The notes below the pieces were generated by a model. That model ran no database searches. It saw only the letters and a list, made by a program, of their open reading frames with translations, and was not told the origin of the DNA. A stretch of DNA of 32,044 bases from Halobacteriales archaeon SW_9_67_24 (GTDB taxonomy: Archaea; Halobacteriota; Halobacteria; Halobacteriales; Halococcaceae): contig PXSV01000080.1 in NCBI GenBank assembly GCA_003022685.1, positions 1 through 32,044 of the forward strand, read 5' to 3'. This document shows positions 16,686 to 24,122 of this stretch, in pieces (position 1 is the first letter of the stretch; every line of letters starts with the position of its first letter). The position numbers and the translations under genes were made by a program.

Positions 16686-17429
16686 ATGTCGCTCGAAGAT
16701 CAAACGTGTGTGGTCACGGGTGCGTCGCGGGGGATCGGCCGGGGAATCGCCGAGGAGTTCGGCCGGTGTGGTGCGAACGTCGTGGTGAACTACCGCTCCT
16801 CGGAGGCGGCCGCCCACGAGGTCGTCGACAGCATCGAGGACGAGGGGGGCGAAGCGATCGCGGTCCAGGCCGACGTCGCCGACTACGACGCGGTCGCGGC
16901 GATGACCGAAACGACCCACGACGCCTTCGGCCCGGCCGACGTGCTCGTGAACAACGCGGGCCTCACCGTCGATCGCACCTTCGAAAACATGTCCCGCGAG
17001 GACTGGGAGCGCGTCATCGACGTGAACCTCGGCGGGGTGTACAACTGCACGCACTGCCTGTTCGACGACATCACCGACGCCGAGCACGGCCGGCTGATCA
17101 ACATCTCGAGCGTCGTCGGCCAGCAAGGCAACTACGGCCAGGCCAACTACGCCACCACCAAGAGCGGTCTGTTCGGGTTCACTCGGACGATCGCGCTCGA
17201 GTTAGCGAGGACGGATTCGACCGCGAACTGTGTCGCGCCGGGGTTCGTCGAGACCGACATGCTCGACGAAGTCTCGGAAGAAGTCAAGGAGAAGATCCTC
17301 GATCGCATCCCCTTGAACCGGTTCGCCGAGGTCGAGGACGTCTCCGGGATCGTCCGGTTCGTGGCGAGCGAGGAGTCCTCGTATATGACCGGCCAGATCC
17401 TCGCGGTCAACGGCGGCATGGAGTGGTAA
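16686..17429 (+). CDS. phaB: SDR family beta-ketoacyl/acetoacetyl-CoA reductase (PhaB/FabG-like)
   Basis: VVTGASRGIGRGIAEEFGRCGANVVVNYRSS...NNAGLTVDRTF...NISSVVGQQGNYGQANYATTKSGLFGFTRTIALELA; ATG at 16686 (the longer ORF start at 16329 overlaps the SWIM gene). Confidence 0.82.
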   Translation: MSLEDQTCVVTGASRGIGRGIAEEFGRCGANVVVNYRSSEAAAHEVVDSIEDEGGEAIAVQADVADYDAVAAMTETTHDAFGPADVLVNNAGLTVDRTFENMSREDWERVIDVNLGGVYNCTHCLFDDITDAEHGRLINISSVVGQQGNYGQANYATTKSGLFGFTRTIALELARTDSTANCVAPGFVETDMLDEVSEEVKEKILDRIPLNRFAEVEDVSGIVRFVASEESSYMTGQILAVNGGMEW

Positions 17430-17430
17430 A

Positions 17431-19032
17431 GTGACGACGGACGAGCGCGCCAACGTCGACGAGGACCCCGGCGCGGCGGACGATTCCGGGGCCGAGACGC
17501 CGATCGAGGAGCTCCGACGGCGGCGCGCGGTGGCGGCAGCGGGCGGCGGCGAGGAGCGGGTCGCGGCCCAGCACGCAAAGGGGAAGCTGACCGCGCGCGA
17601 GCGGATCGAGTACCTCCTCGACGACGACACGTTCCGCGAGATGGGGACGTTCGTCGAACACCGCGCGACGAACTTCGACATGGACGAGCGCGGCGTGCCA
17701 GGCGACGGCGTCGTCACGGGCTACGGCGAGATCGACGGTCGCACGGTGTTCGTCTTCGCTCACGACTTCACCGTGCTCGGCGGGTCGATCAGCGAGGCGG
17801 TCGCCGAGAAGATCTGTACGGTGATGGACAAGGCGATCGAGACCGGCGCGCCGATCGTCGGGCTGAACGACTCGGCGGGCGCACGCATCCAGGAGGGGAT
17901 CGACTCGCTCGCGGGCTTCGCGAGGATCTTCCGGCGAAACGTCGAGGCCAGCGGGCTCGTTCCACAGATCTCGGCGATCATGGGTCCCTGCGCCGGCGGC
18001 GCGACGTACTCGCCCGCGCTGACGGACTTCACGGTGATGGTCGAGGACACCAGCCACATGATGATCACCGGACCGGACGTGATCGAGACCGTCACGGGCG
18101 AGGAGATCTCGATGGCCGAACTCGGCGGGGCGCGAACCCACGCGACCGAGAGCGGGGTCGCTCATCGTGCCTGCGCCACGGAACTGGACGCTCTCGACGA
18201 CGTCCGGCGGTTGCTCGCTTATCTCCCGACGAACAACGCCGAGGACCCGCCACGGATCGACTCGGGGTACGATCCCCAGCACCAGGGCGGGATCGGTTCG
18301 GTCGTGCCCGACGAGCCACGGAAACCCTACGATGTGTGCGAGGTCGTCTCGGGGATCGTCGACGAGAGCTCTTTCTTCGAGGTTCATGACGGGTTCGCCA
18401 GGAACCTCGTGACCGGGTTCGCCCGCCTCGACGGCCGGCCGGTGGGCGTCATCGCGAATCAGCCACGGGTCAACGCGGGCACGCTCGACATCGATGCGAG
18501 CGGGAAGGGCGCGCGGTTCGTCCGGTTCTGTGATTCGTTCAACCTCCCCGTCGTGACGCTGGTCGACGTCCCCGGGTTCATGCCCGGCACCGACCAGGAG
18601 CACGACGGCATCATCCGCCACGGCGCGAAGCTGATCTCCGCCTACGCCGGGGCCACCGTTCCGCTTCTCACCGTGATCCTCCGGAAAGCCTACGGCGGCG
18701 CGTACATCGTAATGGGATCGAAGCTGCTGGGTGCGGACGCGAACTACGCGTGGCCCGGTGCCGAAACTGCCGTGCTCGGCCCGCGCGGCGCGGTTGACAT
18801 CCTCTACGGCGACGAGATCGAGGCGGCCGACGATCCCGAAGCCACTCGCGCGGCGCTGATGGACGAGTACCGCGAGGCGTTCGCCAACCCCTACTCGGCG
18901 GCCGAACGCGGCTACGTCGATGGCGTGATCGAGCCGCACGAGACGCGCGAACGCCTCGTCAATGATCTCGACGTGCTCGCCCGCAAGCGCGTCGACAGTC
19001 CCTCGAAGAAGCACGGCAACATCCAACTCTAA
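17431..19032 (+). CDS. pccB: Acyl-CoA carboxylase carboxyltransferase subunit (propionyl-CoA carboxylase beta-like)
   Basis: KLTARERIEYLLDDDTFREMGTFVEHRATNF...DSAGARIQEGIDSLAGF...GPCAGGATYSPALTDF...VPGFMPGTDQEHDGIIRHGAKL...SKKHGNIQL; GTG start 1 nt after the upstream stop. Confidence 0.9.
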   Translation: MTTDERANVDEDPGAADDSGAETPIEELRRRRAVAAAGGGEERVAAQHAKGKLTARERIEYLLDDDTFREMGTFVEHRATNFDMDERGVPGDGVVTGYGEIDGRTVFVFAHDFTVLGGSISEAVAEKICTVMDKAIETGAPIVGLNDSAGARIQEGIDSLAGFARIFRRNVEASGLVPQISAIMGPCAGGATYSPALTDFTVMVEDTSHMMITGPDVIETVTGEEISMAELGGARTHATESGVAHRACATELDALDDVRRLLAYLPTNNAEDPPRIDSGYDPQHQGGIGSVVPDEPRKPYDVCEVVSGIVDESSFFEVHDGFARNLVTGFARLDGRPVGVIANQPRVNAGTLDIDASGKGARFVRFCDSFNLPVVTLVDVPGFMPGTDQEHDGIIRHGAKLISAYAGATVPLLTVILRKAYGGAYIVMGSKLLGADANYAWPGAETAVLGPRGAVDILYGDEIEAADDPEATRAALMDEYREAFANPYSAAERGYVDGVIEPHETRERLVNDLDVLARKRVDSPSKKHGNIQL

Positions 19033-19077
19033 CCGCGCGTCGAAACACCCATACCGTCGCCGGTGGAGTCACGTCGT

Positions 19078-20235
19078 ATGACTACCAACGTCGCGGTCAT
19101 CGGAGCGTCGATGACCCAGTTCGGCCAACGCGACGCGTGGGTGCGCGAGCTGCTGGCCGAGGCGGGCGCGGCGTGTCTCGACGATGCAGGCGTCGATCCC
19201 GAGAGCGTCGAGCACTGCTACGTCTCGAACATGGCGAGCGGCGAGTTCGAGGGGATGACGGGCGTCCCGAACGCGCTCGCACACGACCTCGACTGCCTGC
19301 CGGCGTACACCCAGCGGGTCGATCAGACCTCGTCCTCGGGTGGGGCCGGGATGTACGCCGCCTGGCAGTCGATCGCGTCGGGCGCGAGCGAGATGACCCT
19401 GCTCGTGGGTGGCGAGAAGATGACCCACCGATCGACGAGCGAGGCCACCGACATCATCGCCTCGCTCACCCATCCAGTGGAGTACAAACACGGCGTCACG
19501 CTCCCGAGCTTTGCGGGCCTCACCGCACGCCTGTACCTCGATGGGTACGACGCGCCGCGCGAGAGCCTCGGGAAAGTCGCGGTCAAGAACCACAAAAACG
19601 GCGTCGACAATCCCCACGCCCAGTTCCGAAAGGAGGTCGACCTCGAAACGGTCCTGGAGAGCCCGATCGTCGCCGATCCCCTCCGACTGTACGACTTCTG
19701 TCCCATCACCGACGGCAGCGCGGCGCTCCTCTTTTGTCCGGAGTCGATAGCCAAAGAGTACACCGACGAGTACGCCGTGATCGCGGGCGTCGGCGGTGCG
19801 ACCGACACTCACGTGGTTCACGAGCGGAGCGACCCGACGACGATGAACGGTGTGGTCGAATCCGGTCGCCAAGCGTACGAGCGTAGCGGCTACGATCCTG
19901 ACGACATCGACGTTGCCGAACTCCACGACATGTTCACGATCCTCGAGTTCCTCCAGATGGAGGGCCTCGGGTTCGCCGAACCGGGGAAAGCGTGGAAGGC
20001 AACCGAGGACGGTCGGACCGAACGCGACGGCGAGCTGCCGATCAACACCTCGGGAGGGTTGAAGTCGAAGGGGCATCCACTCGGCGCGAGCGGCGTCGCG
20101 CAGGGCTACGAGATCTACAAGCAGGTGCTCGGCGAGGCCGGGCCGCGCCAGGTCGACGCCGACGTGGGGCTCGCCTGTAATGTCGGCGGGTTCGGCAACT
20201 GCGTCATCACCACGATCATGGAGGCGGGCGCATGA
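19078..20235 (+). CDS. Beta-ketothiolase alpha (catalytic) subunit, haloarchaeal Ser-type
   Basis: Thiolase fold motifs NMASGEFEGMTGVPNALA, HDMFTILEFLQMEGLG, SGGLKSKGHPLGASG; VDQTSSSGGAG in place of the usual Cys-containing VExACASG. Confidence 0.82.
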   Translation: MTTNVAVIGASMTQFGQRDAWVRELLAEAGAACLDDAGVDPESVEHCYVSNMASGEFEGMTGVPNALAHDLDCLPAYTQRVDQTSSSGGAGMYAAWQSIASGASEMTLLVGGEKMTHRSTSEATDIIASLTHPVEYKHGVTLPSFAGLTARLYLDGYDAPRESLGKVAVKNHKNGVDNPHAQFRKEVDLETVLESPIVADPLRLYDFCPITDGSAALLFCPESIAKEYTDEYAVIAGVGGATDTHVVHERSDPTTMNGVVESGRQAYERSGYDPDDIDVAELHDMFTILEFLQMEGLGFAEPGKAWKATEDGRTERDGELPINTSGGLKSKGHPLGASGVAQGYEIYKQVLGEAGPRQVDADVGLACNVGGFGNCVITTIMEAGA

Positions 20236-20654
20236 GCCACGAGGACGAGGGATCGGCCACATCGGTCGACCGGGACCCTGACGCCGACGGCACGCCCCCG
20301 ATGGAAGCGACCCGGTACGCCGACGGTTCGATCACCTATCCGGGTCACCCGGTCGCCCCGGGCGGCGCGGAGCCGGTCGGAACTGTCGACCTGAGCGAGT
20401 ACACCGCGACGGTGGTGACATGGACCACGAGCACCGCGCCGCCGCCTGGCGTGGACGCACCCAACCACCTCGCGATTGTCGAGTTCGATGTCGATGGTGA
20501 ACCAGTCCGGGCGCTCGGCCAGCTCACGACCGACGAAATCGGGATCGACGATGAGGTCACGCCGGTGTACGCGGCGGAACTCCGCGACCCCGAGGCTGGA
20601 ATCCGCGAACCCGAAAGCCAGGACTGGGACGGGTATCGGTTCGAACCGGTCTGA
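20232..20654 (+). CDS. Beta-ketothiolase beta subunit / DUF35 OB-fold protein
   Basis: Small OB-fold-like protein (GTVDLSEYTATVVTWTTSTAPPPGVDAPNHLAIVEFDVDGEPVRALGQLTT) overlapping the thiolase stop by 4 nt. Confidence 0.75.
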   Translation: MSHEDEGSATSVDRDPDADGTPPMEATRYADGSITYPGHPVAPGGAEPVGTVDLSEYTATVVTWTTSTAPPPGVDAPNHLAIVEFDVDGEPVRALGQLTTDEIGIDDEVTPVYAAELRDPEAGIREPESQDWDGYRFEPV

Positions 20655-20713
20655 GTCGCCGGCGCGAACCCGGTCTCGGACCACGTGGTTCGAGCCGGGA
20701 CGGCGAGCCGATT

Positions 20714-21445
20714 CTACAAACCTTCGCCGTTACCGCTCTCATCGTCGTAGTCGTCATCGCCATCGTCGCCGTCGACCTCGTCCCGGATCGAGTCGAGCTC
20801 GGAATCGACATCGATGGCGACGCCCTCGTCCGGGTAGTCGGTCGCGCCCGGCTCCACGTCGTCCCGTTCGTCGTCCGTAGTGTCGTGCGATCGGGTCGCG
20901 TCCGGACGGCGACCGTTGCCCGCTTCGGCGAGACGGTCGTCGATCTCGTGGCGGAGCGCGCGAGCGTCGTCGAGTAAGGTCCTGGCCTCGGGGTTCTCCG
21001 GCCGGCCGTCGAGCACGTCCTGGAGATCCACGAGCACGTCGTCGAGCCGGTCGAGGCCGTCACGGCCGAGCTCCTCGGTCAGCGCCCGCATCTCGCGCCC
21101 GCGCTCGCCGGCCGCCTGGCCGGTGCGCGCCAGCCGGATCGCCCCTTGAAGCGCTTCGAGCAGCCGGATGTTGGCTTCGAGCAGCGCGATCAGGGTCGGG
21201 ATCGTGTACTCGTCGGTGAACCGGACGAGCTCGCCGGGCGTCGGCGGTCGCGGCAGGCCGAGCGGTCCCCGCCGCGGACCGCGCTCGCCCTCCAACTCGT
21301 TGCGGAGATCGTCCAGCGTTGTCGAGAGGTCGTCGGCCAACCGCCCGAGACCGGGGTCTGCTCCGCGATCGGGGTCGCGGTCACGGCCGCGCTCTTGGCG
21401 TCGATCGTCACGCGATCGCCGGTCGTCGTCCGGTCGGTCGTTCAT
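20714..21445 (-). CDS. Conserved haloarchaeal hypothetical protein (charged, helical; GLPRPPTPGELVRFTDEYTIPTLIALLEANIRLLE)
   Basis: Acidic ORF with a conserved-looking central helix; ATG at 21445; strongly charged tails. Confidence 0.65.
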   Translation of the reverse strand: MNDRPDDDRRSRDDRRQERGRDRDPDRGADPGLGRLADDLSTTLDDLRNELEGERGPRRGPLGLPRPPTPGELVRFTDEYTIPTLIALLEANIRLLEALQGAIRLARTGQAAGERGREMRALTEELGRDGLDRLDDVLVDLQDVLDGRPENPEARTLLDDARALRHEIDDRLAEAGNGRRPDATRSHDTTDDERDDVEPGATDYPDEGVAIDVDSELDSIRDEVDGDDGDDDYDDESGNGEGL

Positions 21446-21546
21446 GGCGCCTCGTTGGCGGCGCATGGGGAAAAGGACGGGTGCTCGGGACGGGCGAGGG
21501 ACTACTCGCCCACGCCGGAGCTAGGCCGACCGAAACCCTTTTAGAA

Positions 21547-21560
21547 TTAGGCTCGCCTAA
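21547..21560. promoter_or_regulatory. Palindromic operator, DtxR-family-like iron box (TTAGG-CTCG-CCTAA)
   Basis: Perfect 5-bp arms with 4-nt spacer, 8 nt upstream of the ATG at 21569 and adjacent to an AT-rich TTTTAGAA element. Confidence 0.75.
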
Positions 21561-21568
21561 TCCCTCGC

Positions 21569-21730
21569 ATGGCAGTCCCCGCCCGCGAACAGGACGCCGA
21601 TCCCGACTCCTCCACGCCGAAGACGGCCGTTTCGATGCACTCGACACGACCCGAACGAACCGTGTTCGTCGAGGAGGACAACGCCGACGGCTGGATCGCG
21701 ACCGATCTGACCGTCGAGTTGCGGCAGTAG
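21569..21730 (+). CDS. Small (53-aa) uncharacterised protein downstream of an iron box
   Basis: MAVPAREQDADPDSSTPKTAVSMHSTRPERTVFVEEDNADGWIATDLTVELRQ; acidic composition; positioned directly after the palindromic operator; absent from the supplied ORF list as an independent frame start. Confidence 0.6.
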   Translation: MAVPAREQDADPDSSTPKTAVSMHSTRPERTVFVEEDNADGWIATDLTVELRQ

Positions 21731-21774
21731 GCACGCGGCTCGGCTCGCACCAATTTCTGAATTACTCATATCCG

Positions 21775-22813
21775 ATGGTGCTTGGTGGTCTCCTTCCAAA
21801 CACGCCGGTGGTGAACGTCGCCGTGATTCTCGTCGCTACCGGCTTTATTTGGTTCGGGAGCGGGTGGCTCGAAGGATCCGCCGAGCAACTTTCGGCATAC
21901 TACGGCTTGCCGGCGGTCGTCCAGGGATCGATCGTCGTCGCGGTCGGCTCCAGTTTTCCCGAGCTTTCGAGCGTCACGTTCACTGCACTCGCCGGTTCGT
22001 TCGACATGGGTGTCGGAGCGATCGTTGGCTCTGCGGTGTTCAACGTGCTCGTGATCCCGGGACTCTCAGGGATCACGACGGACGACGATCTCGAAACCAG
22101 CCGAGCGATCGTCTACAAGGAGGCACAGTTCTATATGATTGCCGTCTCTGCGCTGGTAATCACGTTCGCCCTCGCAGTCATCCTACGTCCCGGTAGCCGA
22201 CGGTTCGACGCTCACCGGCCAAATCACGCGCCTGCTCGCGACGATTCCACTCCTGCTGTACGGGCTCTATCTCTTCATTCAGTGGCAGGACGTCGGGGAC
22301 CACGAGGCCGAGGACGTCAGTGAGGGGATCGCGGTGGGCCGTGAATGGGGGAAGCTCGCGGTCGGGCTCATCGTCATTCTCGTGGCAGTCGAACAACTGG
22401 TGGGTGGCGTCGAATCGCTCAGCCACACGTTCGGGATTCCGGAGTTCCTCGCTGGCGTGACGATCATCGCGGCGGCGACGAGCCTCCCGGATAAGCTGGT
22501 GAGCGTGCGCTCGGCTCGCGCCGGCAAGAGGGCCACCAGTCTCGGCAACGTCTTCGGATCGAACACATTCGACCTGCTCGTGGCAATCCCAGTGGGGGTG
22601 CTCATCGTCGGCAGCGTCCCCGTCGACTTCGCGGTGGCCATCCCGATGTTCGGCGTCCTCACGCTCGCGACCGTCCTGCTATTCACCATTCTGCGTACTG
22701 ATCTATCGCTTACCGGCGTCGAATCGTACGGTCTTCTCGCCGCATATCTCCTGTTCGTCGCCTGGGTGATCGCCGAGACCGTCGGTGTGACACAGCTGAT
22801 CCAGGGGGGCTGA
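21775..22813 (+). pseudogene. CaCA family cation antiporter (Ca2+/Na+ exchanger-like), frameshifted in the middle
   Basis: First half (MVLGGLLPNTPVVNVAVIL...VAVGSSFPELSSVTFTALAGSFDMGVGAIVGSAVFNVLVI) and second half (DGSTLTGQITRLLATIPLLLYGLYLFIQWQDVG...GVTIIAAATSLPDKLVSVRSARAGKRATSLGNVFGSNTFDLLVAIP) lie in different frames; switch near 22180-22205. Confidence 0.78.
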
Positions 22814-22957
22814 TCACGCCGACGCCCTGGGTGCGTGCCGCATCGAACTCCCGGAAGTCGACCGTAGGCCCCATCTTCCTGGGAACTAAAGTCGGTCAAA
22901 CATATCCACCTTCTGTCGAGCGATTCGAGCGTATCCAATACGGATGGGTAACACCCC

Positions 22958-23449
22958 TCAACTGTCGAGAGATTGTGAACTATCTTCTTGATTGAGAAAA
23001 CCGTGAAACGGGCAAACGAACTCTTCGCGGATGAGCTGCTCATCGGCGATTTTCAGTCCGATTCCGTCGAGTTCTTCGCTGATTCGATTGAGGTCATCGT
23101 GATCCGCCCCGATGGCGTTCACGTACACGTTCCGTTCACCGGTCATTATCTCCCGAACGGCCGTAACCCCGCGTACGTCACGGGCCCGGCTTGCGGTGTC
23201 AGCCCGTTCTGGAATGGATGCTGTGCAAATGATTTTCGTATAGAGCGGGTAGCCCGCGAGATCGTAGTCGATATCGATGTGGTACCCACGAATGATACCG
23301 CTCTCTTCGAGTTTGTTGATACGGGTTCGTACGGTACTCGGCGAGAGATCGAGCTTCTCCGCAATGTCGCTGGACGAGGTTCTTCGGGCGTCCTGCCGAA
23401 GATAGTAGAGAATGTGTTTGTCTACTGAATCCAATTCGCCGTTTTTCAT
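22958..23449 (-). CDS. Lrp/AsnC family transcriptional regulator
   Basis: MKNGELDSVDKHILYYLRQDARRTSSSDIAEKLDLSPSTVRTRINKLEESGIIRGYHIDIDYDLAG (Lrp HTH) plus RAM-like C-terminus; start at 23449 preferred because a palindrome lies just upstream. Confidence 0.85.
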   Translation of the reverse strand: MKNGELDSVDKHILYYLRQDARRTSSSDIAEKLDLSPSTVRTRINKLEESGIIRGYHIDIDYDLAGYPLYTKIICTASIPERADTASRARDVRGVTAVREIMTGERNVYVNAIGADHDDLNRISEELDGIGLKIADEQLIREEFVCPFHGFLNQEDSSQSLDS

Positions 23450-23462
23450 CTGTAACGTACTA

Positions 23463-23483
23463 TAATACTCCGTGCGAGTATTA
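23463..23483. promoter_or_regulatory. Palindrome TAATACTC-CGTGC-GAGTATTA upstream of the Lrp gene
   Basis: Perfect 8-bp arms with 5-nt spacer, 14-34 nt upstream of the ATG at 23449. Confidence 0.7.
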
Positions 23484-23591
23484 GTCTTGTTTCTCTCGAC
23501 CATCAGCACCGACCAGTCAGGGGATGACGAGAGGGGAGTCGAGATGTTCGCCAGTCGCTTGATGACGGATGAAGACTGACACGATTAATTG

Positions 23592-23608
23592 TTTGACGAT
23601 CCGTCAAA
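23592..23608. promoter_or_regulatory. Palindrome TTTGACG-ATC-CGTCAAA in the divergent intergenic region
   Basis: Perfect 7-bp arms with 3-nt spacer, about 90 nt upstream of the TrkA-N gene. Confidence 0.65.
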
Positions 23609-23699
23609 GAAATCCGCTAGTTTAAGCACTTCCGTTACCAACACAGCGGCACAGGCACTCAGTCGTAACGAGCCCTCATTTGACACCAAATCCACCATC

Positions 23700-24122
23700 A
23701 TGACGTCGAACCAAACCGTTGTAGACGAGCGACCGACGGAGTGTGAACGGAGCGAGTACTACGTCCTGGGTGGCAGACACCTCGGTTCTGCTGTCGCTCA
23801 CCGTCTCCGCGCGGACGGCCCCCCCGTCTGTATCGTGGACGAGTCTTACGATCAGTCCGAAACGTCCGGATTCCGCGGTGATCCAACGGATATCCGAACC
23901 CTCGAAGAAGCCGGCGTCGCGACCGCATCGACGGTCGTCGTGGCCACGGCGTCGGACAGCCGCAACTTGCTCATCGCACAGCTCGTTCGAGCCTACTTCG
24001 ACGAGATAACCATCATCGTGTTGACCAACGTTCCGGACCGCCTCGAGTTGTTCACGGAGGCGGGTCACGACCCGGTTTCCGCGACGTCCGCCCTGTCGGA
24101 CGCGATCATGGATGCGATATGA
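23700..24122 (+). CDS. TrkA-N domain NAD-binding protein
   Basis: EYYVLGGRHLGSAVAHRLRADGPPVCIVDESY...GDPTDIRTLEEAGVATASTVVVATASDSRNLLIAQLVR: Rossmann/TrkA-N pattern; ATG at 23700. Confidence 0.8.
   Translation: MTSNQTVVDERPTECERSEYYVLGGRHLGSAVAHRLRADGPPVCIVDESYDQSETSGFRGDPTDIRTLEEAGVATASTVVVATASDSRNLLIAQLVRAYFDEITIIVLTNVPDRLELFTEAGHDPVSATSALSDAIMDAI

Noticed and set aside
17407-19026. 539-aa minus-strand ORF opposite pccB
   Set aside because: Antisense shadow ORF; the plus strand has unmistakable carboxyltransferase motifs. The same applies to 19069-20262 minus, opposite the thiolase.
22140-22340. Programmed ribosomal frameshift in the antiporter
   Set aside because: No slippery heptamer or following stem-loop was evident at the break; sequence error or mutation is simpler.
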